DNA from: Dichotomocladium elegans
Lineage: Eukaryota > Mucoromycota > Mucoromycetes > Mucorales > Lichtheimiaceae
Reading direction: 5' to 3'
NCBI GenBank assembly: GCA_025716815.1
Contig: JAIXMN010000005.1
Span: forward strand, 992,001-1,056,000
Length of the DNA stretch: 64,000 nucleotides
The notes beneath the pieces are model-generated. The model ran no database searches. It worked only from the letters and a program-made list of their open reading frames with translations, and was not told where the DNA came from. This document shows positions 37,011 to 48,999 of the stretch, one piece after another. The position numbers and the translations under genes are program-made. Every line of letters starts with the position of its first letter. Within the stretch, counting starts at the first letter, position 1.

Positions 37011-37544
37011 TACTTGGAAAGACAACGTGGACAAAAAACCACCCACCGTGCTTCGCTCACACCCATCCGAAGGATAAGCTACCTAAAAAAAAAGTGCCAA
37101 TATAAAGAGGAGCTGTGGAAGAATTTTGTTGGGCAGCGTTTCCGGTGGGTCGTAAAGCTTCAAAGCCTTGTCACCTAGATAGTCGCTTGCCGCAGTCGCC
37201 TAACGCTTGTGCTGCAACCTTTAGTCGGCCAGTAGTAACATAAAGCACCCAGCATGGTATGGTACCCCTTCTTCTAGATATGGCTTCGTGCACGAGAAGA
37301 AGGGAAAGACAGAAGGAAGCGTAGAAGAGGTTTTTGGGGAAGGGAAAAAAGGAGAAAGAGGGAAGAAGTGCGAAGAACGAACAAATGAGGAAATCTTAGA
37401 CTATATTTTTTTGTCTTTCACGCTTTCGCTCCTTCACACGTCTCGCATGCGGTGTCCACAATTCAACCTATCATATCCGCGATTGCTTGCCATGTATCCG
37501 ATTTTGCCAAGAAACCATCTTGATCTTCTCTTCACGACACTGTC

Positions 37545-37784
37545 TTGGAGCAATTGGCAACGCCTCCCCCGCAAAACGGAGCGCAGCAAGTACGTAGAGT
37601 AAACCAAGAGGGCGACGATATCGACGCACGTGACATTGGCCGAAATTCAATCACAGAAATGGATCATACCGCCCTCCCATTCTCCAGCTGTAATAAAGAT
37701 CGATCCCGTAAAAGCAAAAACCCGCATTACTCGCCTGATTACTTCTCGACCTCGGTTAGCTCCAATCCTCTCGCCATGTCATAA
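37545..37784 (+). pseudogene. ORF fragment of an unidentified element (left copy)
   Basis: The frame carries ATPPPQNGAQQVRRVNQEGD and ends early. Compared with the right-arm copy the start codon is TTG in place of ATG, and about 40 bp are missing near 37780. The sequence is hydrophilic and proline/serine-rich, as in structural ORFs of retroelements, but I recognise no family. Confidence 0.3.
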
Positions 37785-38639
37785 TCCAGAGATCCCCACC
37801 GATCCCGCCCTCATTCACTTTAAAAACCATATTGCATCTCCACTTGCACTACATACAATAACAGGTGCCTCCCCCTTCTATCCTATACCAGACCCTCGCC
37901 TTCTATCATCCGCTCGCCATTCTTACTCTTAGCTGATCACCCGCTCTGGCATATTCTTCATTGATTTGTTGTTTCTTGTGTAACTCCAACGCCCCTCGTC
38001 CGCTTCATCTCCCCCCTCTCCCCCACCCACTCCACTTTCGGGGCCGTTTTCCCTCCGTCCTTCTCACCTTCTTGTATCCGCCTCTATCAACCAAGAAAAC
38101 CACAACCACCATCACCCCAAAAATCCTCTTGCCCTATTTAAATGTTACTTCTATTTTGCGGGTAGTACAAGGCTTTCCAAACCAAAGCGGAGAGGTCGAG
38201 ATTCTATCGCAGGCATACCTAATTCGAAAACTGCTTCTTGACAGCTGGAAATAAATGCTCACAGCGTGTATTCGGCACCATGACCTCTTTCCCATTTTGT
38301 ACAGTATATATCTCTATGTTCATTAGAAATGCACACGTTAGGCCGAGGATCTCTCATGTCTCATCTCGATCTTCAATCCGTCATTCCAGATAATTCGGCT
38401 ACTTGCAGGTCGGAGTTGAGGTAAAGTTGAGTAGCGGCTTAACATGAGCCATGATGATACCAGCAGCTCGTTTATTGTCATCGTCTACATTGGGGTATGC
38501 ATGTCCAATTTTTTTCTCATGTAATTTCCGGCCGTCCTCGCTTCAAACTGGTGCAATAGCAGGGAAAATGGAATTGGTCATCGTGTTCCTTGACCTGCTC
38601 CGTCCCAAATGACTTTGTAACAGTACATGCACCGTTATG

Positions 38640-39660
38640 CGAACACTTACGAAAAGCATATGATATACAACGCGGAGGAAGCGCAAATACAGCGAGAAGA
38701 ACGATGATTATAATAATACAACTTGGGGTTACCCGACGTCCCAGGGCATTCTTGTTTGATTAGTACACACTGGTTGTCACAGAGGCTGGATGGGAGGGGA
38801 TCAGCGATCTGTAACTCAGCTACAAAAAGTAAAAGATACATACGTGGGGCTCTGTGTAGAAAGGTTCGGATCCACCCGCCTATGGGGCGATACGACAGAG
38901 ATTGATGCTGATGAGTTTGGGAAATGAATATAATGGTCCGTGCATTCTGGGTACAAGATCATACAGAAAGCACTCTGTGGTACACACCTCCCGCCATTCC
39001 CAAAAAGAGAAATATGTGACAATGTCAATAAGACAACGGGTATCCATACAATGTGGAGTAATCCACAGCATAAATGCAGATGGTTGCTTTCTCTTTGGGC
39101 TTTCAAATAGCAACACACATTTTATAACTGCTCCATCGATGAGTACGTAGCACAAGATATGAGGTTTATTGCTGACATCCAAATGCCTCTTATGCAGAGA
39201 GCACCGGGTATTATATGTGGTGGCTTCGCTCTGTTTCACCAGTGTGAACCTGGCATATCGATCGCCTTTGCAAGTAATTCTTTTGCTGAATGAGACCAAC
39301 ACATCCTACCCATCCTCCTCTTGTATTAAGAAAACAGTTATTTTTGCCCTGGCCTGCGGTGTTCCTGTTCCCTCATCCCAGTCCAGATTAATTGATCATT
39401 CCATTCCTTCTCGATTACCTCAATGGAGACCAGGTGGCCTCGGCCATTTCCCGAGAGAGATTTGGACGAGGCTTACGAAGGTGACAGTCGTACGAGTATG
39501 TATATCGACGGGTAAATCAAGCTGTAACATTACAGGCACTGTTGTGCGAGCACTTACAAAGAGCGCCTGGTATACAGCGTGGAGGAAGCGCGAACGCGAC
39601 GAGAAGAACGATGATTATAATAATACAACGTGGGGATGCCCGACGTCAGAGGGCATCCTT
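38640..39660 (+). repeat. 0.9-kb segment between imperfect direct repeats, absent from the right arm
   Basis: Copies at 38650-38740 and 39553-39650 share GGAGGAAGCGC-AA, then ACGATGATTATAATAATACA (from 38701 and from 39608, offset 907 bp), and a CCCGACGTC block. The right arm has one hybrid copy near 50285-50385: on the right-arm strand its first part follows the 39.6-kb copy and its last part the 38.65-kb copy. The interval also contains copy 2 of the dispersed repeat (38765-39230). Confidence 0.85.
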
Positions 39661-40975
39661 GTTTATATAGCAAACAGTTGCGGGGTAACAACAGTGGTAT
39701 GCATATAGGATCGTCGCACAGGGGAAGTGGGTATGGTACATAATATCGTTGCCGGAGATGCAGTTACGATATTTCATATCCGTATGCGTGACCGGAAACA
39801 TCGCACCTATCAAAGGTACTTCCTCTGCCCTGTACTCGTCACTGGTCTTAAAAGAGAACAATGAAAAGGGTTGCCTCCATTCGGCAAGTCCCCACAGGTT
39901 TAATCGCTCCCATCACCGTTCTAATAGAACTATTATAAAGATATTCCTCTAACCCACCCATCCATCTCAATCGCCGCGCACTCAAGTACAATAAAAGAAT
40001 ACTCCTTCAACGCTATCGAGAAATAGTCAATCTTTCTCCAATCGAACCAAATCGGTTCCTTGGGCAGTGACCAACACATCCTTCAGATGGCAAGGAGAGC
40101 ATAACGCTGAACAAAAAGCGAATGTCAACACATCCTGTTCCACTCGAATGTTGCGTCGGCTGGAGGAGGGTTTGTCCCACTCCTGCCGCTTTAAGTTGGG
40201 AGGTAGAAAGGATAATCAGGGCAATACTGCATTGGATATTTTGTCTTGTGCCATGCTTATATAGTGTTCATGTCGCTCATTGGTAGTACATATCACGGCT
40301 TCATCAAGAGACAAAGCTCGCAGTTCAATTAAGTTGTTTTAAATCGACTGGGAATGTCAGTGTCTCCATCCCCATAGCAAGGTTATCTCATGCGTCAATA
40401 TTGAACAATTCAAGACCCAAACACGAAAAGCTTGTGTTTTTCCTTAGTTCAACGACCGATTGAGCTCATGTTGAAATTGAAAGACTGTCTATATCTATTA
40501 TCTTAAATCGCACCCGCAGTCGCGTCGCTTTGTCAGGTTGAATTGAAGTTACTGCATTACGGGTGAAAGACTGCGAAGATGCATATGAATGCGCAAGGAA
40601 CAATTGTGAAAGGCAAAGGCTGCTTACGCATGACCCTGATCCTTCAGGCTGATGGCTAAAGTCGGTTGGTGAAAATTTGGTATCCGGTGATTTAAACCAC
40701 GACCCCCGCGCTTTTCATGTATTCATCCAATGTCTCTACTCCTTCCTTCTCCCATTTCTTTTGATAACTATCCATATCACCCAATTCGCTTAAGTATGCA
40801 ACTGTATGTGATTATATACGTGACCCAAACCTATCGATAGTAATAAAAATCTAGCGGAATACAACGCAAAGTCACCAGATATAATGACGCGCTGACTTCC
40901 AAAATAGACCCACAACTTGCGATAGAATCGGAGGTGCCGTGTGTGCAAGGAAAATTTGAACAGATGTCCAGCAAC

Positions 40976-41088
40976 AAGTCTTCGGACCTCTGTTACTTCT
41001 TAAATTTGGAACGATACAGAGAAGATTAGCATGGCCCCTGCACAAGGATGACACTAAACTTCCTGAGTTGGATTGCTCTATTGAGCAC
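40976..41088 (+). ncRNA. U6 spliceosomal snRNA-like gene (left arm)
   Basis: Contains the U6 core: a 5' GTC-TTCG-GAC stem-loop, AAATTTGGAACGATACAGAG, AAGATTAGCATGGCCCCTGC and ACAAGGATGACAC. The invariant ACAGAGA box (41016) and the AGC triad region are intact. The 5' end is placed by the usual distance to ACAGAGA (about 40 nt) and is approximate. The 3' part differs from animal U6: it ends in a stem-loop TGCTC-TATT-GAGCA directly before a T12 run, which would stop RNA polymerase III. A TATA-like element is not obvious. The right-arm copy gives the same sequence on the opposite strand. Known role of U6: catalytic core of the spliceosome. Whether these copies are expressed cannot be told. Confidence 0.88.
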
Positions 41089-41100
41089 TTTTTTTTTTTT
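41089..41100 (+). terminator. T-run, RNA polymerase III terminator of the left U6 copy
   Basis: Twelve T residues directly after the 3' hairpin; four or more T are enough for Pol III termination. Confidence 0.8.
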
Positions 41101-41371
41101 ACAAAAATGAAAATGAAAACATAGGAGAGACGCTCGGTTAACAGACGGGCTGCCCTCTCTGCGTGTGGGAAGTTGGGGGTGTAGAGTTGGGGGGCAGATT
41201 CCCTAAACCACCAATGCGTACCGTCGGAGGCTCAACAGGTTACGGCTTGCGTCAGCTTGTAATGCAGAGCATTTAAGCATTTATTGTTCATTATACAACT
41301 ATTTTTCAAAATCGAAGTCGCAGGATCGTACAAAAAAAGAAGCTTTCTCTTCTATACATTTTCCATTCTGA

Positions 41372-41626
41372 ATGGGCAACCTATTTTTCTACCAAGATGG
41401 CCAAGGCCATGTCGTTGATGAGCGTGGCTGCCCTGAACCTATGGACTATGCCATTGATAAGGAAATGTACTCACTTCAGTCCGTTTGTTCTCACACTGAA
41501 TATCTGCGTAGCATATGGGATTTTCGTAAGCGCAATGTTTTTAAAACTCGAAATCCGCACAATTACACGGTCTCCGCTTTTACTGTAGGGATTGCCGTTA
41601 CTTGTGTTGATATCGAATTAAGGTAA
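41372..41626 (+). pseudogene. Transposase leader ORF (84 aa), left arm
   Basis: Starts MGNLFFYQDGQGHVVDERGC and contains KEMYSLQSVCSHTEYLRS. The same leader precedes the helix-turn-helix of the transposase relic at 17.2 kb, and the DNA just upstream (AATAGGTTGC-CAT on the opposite strand) is also shared. Here the leader runs into unrelated sequence and stops, so the transposase body is missing. The translation is identical in the other arm. Confidence 0.55.
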
Positions 41627-42138
41627 GGTCAAATGCTGCACTTCGACATGTATAATAGTCAAGCTCGCAGTGCAGGCGGCATCTCCCGTAAATAAGCTCT
41701 TTTCCACTTATTCCAAAGAGATTACGTTATAAAGCTGTTGGCGTCTGTCCTCTCTTGTCTGGCGAAGCATTCAATCGCTGCGGAAGAAGAATATATACAT
41801 ACACAGTGTAGCGATGCGGAGAGATCGCTCAGAAAATAAAAAGACGAAGTAAAGCTAATCTTTGAAAGAGTTGGAAGCGAAGCTACGGCCTGAGAGAAAG
41901 GAATGGGGCATTGCACACCTGTACGTACAACACATGTGGCCGAATGCGCAATATGAAGCGTGCACTCATCAATGTACGGCACAAGAAGAGGAGTTTTTGC
42001 TTTAGAATGTTGGTGAAGGCAAGTCAATATCCGCGTTTGGGGGGGGGATTATGCAGTGAAACATTCTCCTCCTTGAAGTTTCAACAGGCGCCGACAAAAA
42101 AGGGACAGCGTAACAATCCTATGTGTCTTTCAATAATT

Positions 42139-44626
42139 CTTCCTTCAATGGCGAAATTGAAGCATAAATCAACTACAGCTAAGTTGAAGTCGTTGAATGC
42201 CGCCTCTACGTCAGGTGGCTTGGTGTCTCTTGTTGCGGCTATTCAGAGGATTCAACAAAGCCGCGCAAGGCAACATGAAAGACGGCGAACCTGTTCATCT
42301 GCATGAGGTGTTCGAAAGATTGACTCTAGAAGTACTGCCAAGTTAGTATGAAATATCGCACACATTATCTTGTGGATTTGTTGATTCATATTTTAGGGTG
42401 CAAGCATGTTATTGCTTCTATATGTTCAGCAGACGAGACTTTGCGGATGTCCCACTACTGCCTATGAAGAAAGGGTTTTAATGTCTCCGGGCAAGTCAGA
42501 AAGGGAACCAGACGATTACAACCGTTGCTTCCCCTTGATGCCTTTAGCGAAAAAAAAGAAGATCGAAGACTACCCTAAGGCTTACAGGACGATCAATCTA
42601 TTTGATTTGGTGAGTAGATGGCAAGTGCTTGCATCCATAGATATTCCTGTGGGATACCTAAGACTGTAAGCCGTAATTCCAACAAAATAAAAGTGAACGT
42701 AATGCCGAGAGGCTTTCTATCAGCATCAGCAGGCACTAATGGATTTACGAGAAAATAAATATCTTGGATCCACAAAGGATCATCCATACCTCCGCTTCTA
42801 TAATGTTGGGCCGGATAATTTCTCTACTTTTGCATCGAGAGCATGGATAATACAGAAGTGCCCATTGCTCTAAGAGTTCGAGGCCCTGCTGTGCTTATGA
42901 TGCTTCTACAAATCGAACGGAGATGCATCATTTGTCGCTGCGAATCTCGAGCCGCTTTCCATCAAAGAAACGTTCCATTATCACCAGAAAGCGCGAAATC
43001 TCCTCTGCGTTGTCATGACATATGGCTCACTTCCCTATAATGGCCAAACATCTAGAACCCTCGGTGCCAAGTTTCTTTTTCGTACCACTTTCCTCATTCC
43101 TGTCCTCCTTCGGCAGAGCAGCAAGCCGCGGCGATAACGCCTACACCGCGATCATATCTCTTGCGGCTGGTTTTCTTTCAATGAAAAAGACATAGCAAGT
43201 GCGATCTGAAGCATCTCATCCGCTAGCTGGCCTCGGAATTTGTAAGTTTTCCGCGACAATCTGCAGGCTGAGTGTTGAGCTCTACATCATACGTTGTCGT
43301 ACCAATCACTTCCTAGAAACAGCCGCCACAATTTATTCGCCTTTGTATCTGTTGCCATTCATCTGGGCATGCCTAGAGAAGCTCAGTCCAGTCACACCTA
43401 CTTATTGCTAGGCGTACCTCATCGTCGTAACACCCATTCCGAACGTATTTGCGCTGTTTCCCATCGTTGCTTGCTGCTGGTGAATGCGTATATCGCTCCC
43501 ATGAATGCCAATCCAACAGATTCTAGCCGAGACATGAGCACTTGAAGTGGCTCTAACACTGCTGCTCTACTTGCGACCGTCTGATGACTGTTCACTTCAA
43601 CACCTTTTTTCATGTCGCTGAAAAATATTTAATTCCCGCAATAAACAACGTATAAACTAAACGAGTTTCACCGCTTCGATCTGCCCCCCGCCTCGGCTCA
43701 ATCAATATGATGTCGTAGTGGCATATAGGCATCATTCCACTGTTCTATACGCTTTGTTCTGTTCGTATTAATTGTTTTTCATTGCGCTCGATCTTTCAAA
43801 ACCGTACGCATCAATTCTTCGCCAGCAGGTTGTTTTTCTCTTCGATCTTCTTTAATCGATCTTAGCCGCCACGATCGGTTTCCTCTATACTGGATGGATA
43901 AAATACTCGATTCCAGTAGTTATTGTATAACGGCAACGGCACATTATTGATGAAAATGCTCGTCAAACCGACAACGAATGCGTTTGTCTAAGTCTCTTTT
44001 TATTTGTCTTATTCTGTCTAGCTCTATCCTGTGATTCTGTCAGACCTCAAGACGCTTTCCAAGTTTCAACCTCTGGACGGCCTATGCGACTTCCTCCGAC
44101 TTGAGTATATACCGGTATTAACTTTAAGGGAAGTGTATCTACTGCTGCTTTTTGTTAGTGTCTACCTATCTGTATATGCGACTTCACTCCATACGAAGCG
44201 CTTAAACTGCATTCAGCTATTCTCTTTGTTATGCATTTCTAAAGTGGAATAATCCGAGTGATGGTCGGCGTACATACATACATACCTTTAGCGAAAAGAA
44301 AAACAACCTGGACCGCTCGATTGGTGTGCGAAGGATCACGGATGAGAAACACTTTCTCGTATAGACGATTTGCTAGGGCATAAAAGGTACGTACCGACTT
44401 GTCTGCTTGGATATTTTATATCACCATGTTCCTACATGTCTCTATCTGGAACCGCTTCAAATGAAAGGCAATATCATATTTTGGTTACAGCTACCTACTT
44501 AATTAATCATGGTGAATTCACGAGTGTCAACATCAACTGCACACGCGAAGAATTTAATGTGGATACCGAGCAGAGTGATCAGAATCAATGCATATCATTG
44601 AAGACTTCAGCGATGTAGAAAATTGA
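42139..44626. other. Left part of the unique spacer, no supported gene
   Basis: Sequence between the arm and the first spacer transposase. Short frames (42406-42669 plus, 43199-43545 plus) have no recognisable domain. Several broken frames in the same direction suggest a decayed element. Confidence 0.4.
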
Positions 44627-46025
44627 TTAGAATCTAAAATTATCCAACAAAGAAAGGAGCACTGCGAAGCTGAATACCTCGCGAATGGCGCCAAGGAACG
44701 TTTCGCTGGGCAGGTTTCTGGCTGTATTTTGCAGCCGCTGGGAGATCCGATCTCTGTCATCGGTTTTCTTGTGTCGTGGACATAATTCTTGAAGTTTGGC
44801 AAAGATGGCCTCCGCAGGGTTTAGCGATCCAGATGTGAGAGGAGGGAGGAAGAATGCAATAAACCCATACTTCATTGCCAGTGCTCTGATCTTATTCACC
44901 GCAGTTTCAGGCATTGCGTCAAACACCAGCTTGGGGTGCTCGCAAGGAGCCTCTTTCAAGTAATTGATGACTTTTTCACGAAGACATCAGATGGTCTTCG
45001 GTTGTTCGAAGTGCAGGGGCGCGCACAGTCATCTCCACAACGTTGTACGAGTTCATCGCCAAGAATAAGGAGTGGGAGGGGACGGAGTTATCGTTCTCCA
45101 TATGCGCCTTTGTAGGCGGTGCCTTGCTCCAGACCTTGCTCGGCTCAACACGCCAGGTCGCTTCACCAACAAAGACGCAATTTGTCTCGGGGAAAACATT
45201 TCCCCGCTCCATCCTCTGGCGCACGCCTTCAAGGGCAAACGCAGCTGAGTCCTCTGAGACGGGACCAGCTTCACCGGGGTAAGACTAGCATCGCCGCATT
45301 GCGATCTTGCAATTTTTGCGAAGGAATGCGGCGAGAGTAGTCTTGGCGTAATCTACGCTGCTAAACACTCCGTTCATCACATGAGCCGCTTTCAAGATGT
45401 TCTCGGCTTCAGCAACCGAAAGGGCGAAATTCTCATCCATTGCACGGACGATTATCTTTGCCTGGTTTGGTCCAAGTTCCGCACCACCAGAACGGCCTCT
45501 CCGGAGATTCTCCACCCTTCCGGTTTCGAAATATCGTCTGTGGAGGGACCTCAGAGTGCTCACACTGATGGCCATCCTTGCAGCCACCGTGGAAGGGGGC
45601 GTGCAGGTGTCAAGCATGTTACTAAGAGCATGGATGCGGCGTTCGTACGACGTATTATCGTAAGTTTTAGACCTAGGGATCTTAATCCTCTCCTTCCGTT
45701 GGTCGGTAGGTTTCGCCTGAGGACTTCCTGCATGCTCTCGGTGACTTATATGAAGAATACTTAATCATTGATATTGTCGACTCACATGTACTATGTCTTA
45801 CTTCGATCGGAGGATGACGCTTCAACTCTGATCTCTCCAGCATCGAGAACTTCTACTTCGAATACATTCAGTCGGTTTATCCAAATATATCCGGACTTTC
45901 ACCGATATACCAATGGAATTAGGGGCGTCGATTGTCATATCTGACATAGTCCTTGAAAGCTGGCGAACGAGGCGAGGCTCAGCATGGTTGCTAGCATTAT
46001 TCACGGACGAGTCAGATGAGGACAT
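44627..46025 (-). pseudogene. Decayed IS630/Tc1-type transposase
   Basis: Fragments in order on the minus strand: an N-terminal piece (46025-45822), helix-turn-helix region ISVSTLRSLHRRYFETGRVE (45617-45285), the first catalytic block CVFVGEATWRVEPSKVWSKA (45224-44976; Gly where Asp is expected before E-A), then LVFDAMPETAVNKIRALAMK and LTSGSLNPAEAIFAKLQELC (44959-44627). Several frame changes and the altered first Asp show it is inactive. Confidence 0.7.
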
Positions 46026-46193
46026 GGTAATAGGTAGCTTTTCATTTGCCCCTGTAGTTTTTAAAGACGTTGTACGGTCCTCATGGAGTTGTATCGTATT
46101 TTTTGTTTCTAATGGATGATGCGTGCGAATAACCGAACCCCATTCCGGCTTGTTCTTTGAAAATCACTTTATAACAGAAAAAGAAAAGAGAAA

Positions 46194-47411
46194 CTAAAGC
46201 ATATCCTCACGCCCAAGGCATGGCTGAAAAAAAGTGGTTGCATGTCGTGCCCATCCAGCATAGTCTTCTGGCCGGACTTCTGCAATTGCTCGTGTCAAGC
46301 GTTCGTGCAGCATTGGTGCGTTCTCTAGATAAAGGTCTACTGCTACTCGTCGAAACACCGTCTTCACCTTCGAGAAGAATTCCTCAATTGGGTTGAGGAA
46401 TGGTGAGTATGGAGGTAAGTAAACCATACAGTGCCTTCTACTCTCAACAGCCTCGCGAATGATCTTAGTTTTTTTGTGTCGATGCGTTGTCGCAAACAAG
46501 ATACCATCCTTTCCGTCCGTTACGGTCTAAATCGTCCATCACCTCCTGAAGGAAAGCAAGGAAATCAGTGCTTTTGGTACCACCTTTACCTTCCTTGATT
46601 GAAGCACCATGAAGCCCTGCATGCGAAATGGCGGCGATAAGAGTGCGGGACTTGGTTCGCATCTTCTTAACTATCACCCGAGATGGCTGGCCAACTCTAG
46701 ACCATGCATAGTTGCGTCCCATTGAAAGATTGTAAGACGCTTCGTCAATGAACACTTGATTTTTCTCATAACCAAGTGCGCCCGATGTGATCCATTCCCT
46801 GACGTATGCTTCTCGCTTCTCCTTCGTCTCTTCGGCGTTGCGTTTCTCTGGGTACATTACAGCCCGCATCAATGACACCTGAAGTTGCTTTGCCAAATGA
46901 TCATAAATAATTGTTAATCCTAGTTGGGTTCCGAATTTCTCAAGATATGCCGTTTGAATCTGCTGAAGGATAGCCGAGTTATACGTGCTAAGAAACTCAA
47001 CAATGTAGGCATGTCCTTCTTCCGTGACCTTCCAGGTGCGTCCTGCTCTTGCTACTGTCCTTTCGACTTTAGCACCAATATTGAGCTCCCCGCGGGAATA
47101 CTGCTTGATGATATTGCCAACAGCAGATGTGCTCATGCCAAAAAGCTTTCCTGCAGCTGAATAGGAAAACAGTTTATCGTGCACTGCATTAACAACGAGG
47201 AGCTTCTCCGCAACTGTGCGATGCACTCGGGTTCCTTCTTCGTATTCCTTCCAGACACAGAGCTGGTGTCATTGCTGCGCACGGAATTGGCACGGCTCGA
47301 TGAAGGCGAAGAGGCATCTAGATCTTGCACGCGCATGCGGATCGCCGCCATAAGCGACCGCGGCGGAGGGTCCACCTCTCTGTCAACGTCCATGGCAGCG
47401 CTCTCGTTGCT
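46194..47411 (-). mobile_element. Tc1/mariner-superfamily transposase, nearly intact but frame-broken
   Basis: Three consecutive pieces in different frames. 47411-47220 is an acidic N-terminal region (MDVDREVDPPPRSLMAAIRM). 47226-46465 carries the helix-turn-helix (KLFSYSAAGKLFGMSTSAVG), the first catalytic Asp in QVFIDEASYNLSMGRNYAWS and the second in YLVCDNAS. 46499-46194 carries YLPPYSPFLNPIEEFFSKVK with the catalytic Glu. About 35 residues separate the second Asp from the Glu, as in D35E enzymes. The second frame change coincides with a 7-nt homopolymer (46469-46475). All three catalytic residues are present, so this is much younger than the neighbouring relic. Terminal inverted repeats were not found by eye. 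Confidence 0.75.
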
Positions 47412-48348
47412 CAACTGGTTTTCCTCTTCCGCTTCCTCTTCCAGATCACTGACACATTCGATTGCAATCTCATTGATGCACTCATCCGGTTCCTCATCTA
47501 AATCTAATTATCTCATAAATGTTATGGCGTAGAAATATTCAATTCCGGAGTGTCCTTATAATACTACAAACCCAATCGAAGTTGACTCAGAACATCGGCC
47601 AAGTCAGGAACATGAAACTGAGGAGCTGTTTGGTTCACCGCACTTGCTCTATGATTTCGCTTTGCGACTCTGTCGGACCGACGAGCTGTGATTTGAGTAC
47701 CTCTGGTGTTGGTAATTGCCATGATAGAATAGAGTTTGGAAGATTGTTGAAGTAAAAATACTGCAAGCTGCTAAGTTTAAACCCATCAACTGATCAATAC
47801 CAGCACAATTATTGAAAGACACATAAGATTGTTACGCTGTCCCTTTTTTGTCGGCGCCTGTTGAAACTTCAAGGAGGAGAATGTTTCACTGCATAATCCC
47901 CCCCCCAAACGCGGATATTGACTTGCCTTCACCAACATTCCAAAGCAAAAACTCCTCTTCTTGTGCCGTACATTGATCAGTGCACGCTTCATATTGCGCA
48001 TTCGGCCACATGTGTTGTACGTACAGGTGTGCAATGCACCATTCCTTTCTCTCAGGCCGTAGCTTCGCTTCCAACTCTTTCAAAGATTAGCTTTACTTCG
48101 TCTTTTTATTTTCTGAGCGATCTCTCCGCATCGCTACACTGTGTATGTATATATTCTTCTTCCGCAGCGATTGAATGCTTCGCCAGACAAGAGAGGACAG
48201 ATGCCAACAGCTTTATAACGTAATCTCTTTGGAATAAGTGGAAAAGAGCTTGATGCTTCTAGGACCATCACCGAAGCACTGATTTACGGGAGATGCCGCC
48301 TGCACTGCGAGCTTGACTATTATACATGTCGAAGTGCAGCATTTGACC

Positions 48349-48603
48349 TTACCTTAATTCGATATCAACACAGGTAACGGCAATCCCTACAGTAAAAGCG
48401 GAGACCGTGTAATTGTGCGGATTTCGAGTTTTAAAAACATTGCGCTTACGAAAATCCCATATGCTACGCAGATATTCAGTGTGAGAACAAACGGACTGAA
48501 GTGAGTACATTTCCTTATCAATGGCATAGTCCATAGGTTCAGGGCAGCCACGCTCATCAACGACATGGCCTTGGCCATCTTGGTAGAAAAATAGGTTGCC
48601 CAT
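48349..48603 (-). pseudogene. Transposase leader ORF (84 aa), right arm
   Basis: Mirror copy of 41372-41626 with an identical translation; contains SVCSHTEYLRS. The transposase body is missing here as well. Confidence 0.55.
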
Positions 48604-48886
48604 TCAGAATGGAAAATGTATAGAAGAGAAAGCTTCTTTTTTTGTACGATCCTGCGACTTCGATTTTGAAAAATAGTTGTATAATGAACAATAAATGCTT
48701 AAATGCTCTGCATTACAAGCTGACGCAAGCCGTAACCTGTTGAGCCTCCGACGGTACGCATTGGTGGTTTAGGGAATCTGCCCCCCAACTCTACACCCCC
48801 AACTTCCCACACGCAGAGAGGGCAGCCCGTCTGTTAACCGAGCGTCTCTCCTATGTTTTCATTTTCATTTTTGTAAAAAAAAAAAA

Positions 48887-48999
48887 GTGCTCAATAGAGC
48901 AATCCAACTCAGGAAGTTTAGTGTCATCCTTGTGCAGGGGCCATGCTAATCTTCTCTGTATCGTTCCAAATTTAAGAAGTAACAGAGGTCCGAAGACTT
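48887..48999 (-). ncRNA. U6 spliceosomal snRNA-like gene (right arm)
   Basis: Mirror copy of the left U6, on the minus strand, with ACAGAGA, the GTC-TTCG-GAC 5' loop and the TGCTC-TATT-GAGCA 3' hairpin all unchanged. It is followed by a T12 run (48886-48875). The two copies transcribe toward the spacer, in opposite directions. Confidence 0.88.

Larger units (their letters stand above)
29108..42138 (+). repeat. Left arm of giant inverted repeat (13.0 kb)
   Basis: The reverse complement of 47807-59880. Paired positions sum to about 88,988 from the outer edge to about 36 kb and to 89,920-89,975 further in; the shift comes mainly from a roughly 0.9-kb segment (38.7-39.6 kb) present only in this arm. 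The outer boundary is at 29108 (pairs with 59880; bases 29107, 29106 and 29105 do not match), the inner boundary at 42138 (pairs with 47807). Divergence is uneven: in the outer 250 bp I count about three differences, in 29.9-30.13 kb about a dozen, and the 36.3-36.5 kb satellite is strongly diverged. The arm has no recognisable host protein gene; its contents are listed separately. Many open frames are mirrored in the other arm, so they are copies, not independent evidence of coding. Confidence 0.95.

Noticed and set aside
40872..41054. 60-codon minus ORF (mirrored at 48921-49103 plus) identical in both arms
   Set aside because: It lies antisense over the U6 snRNA-like sequence; RNA conservation explains the identity.
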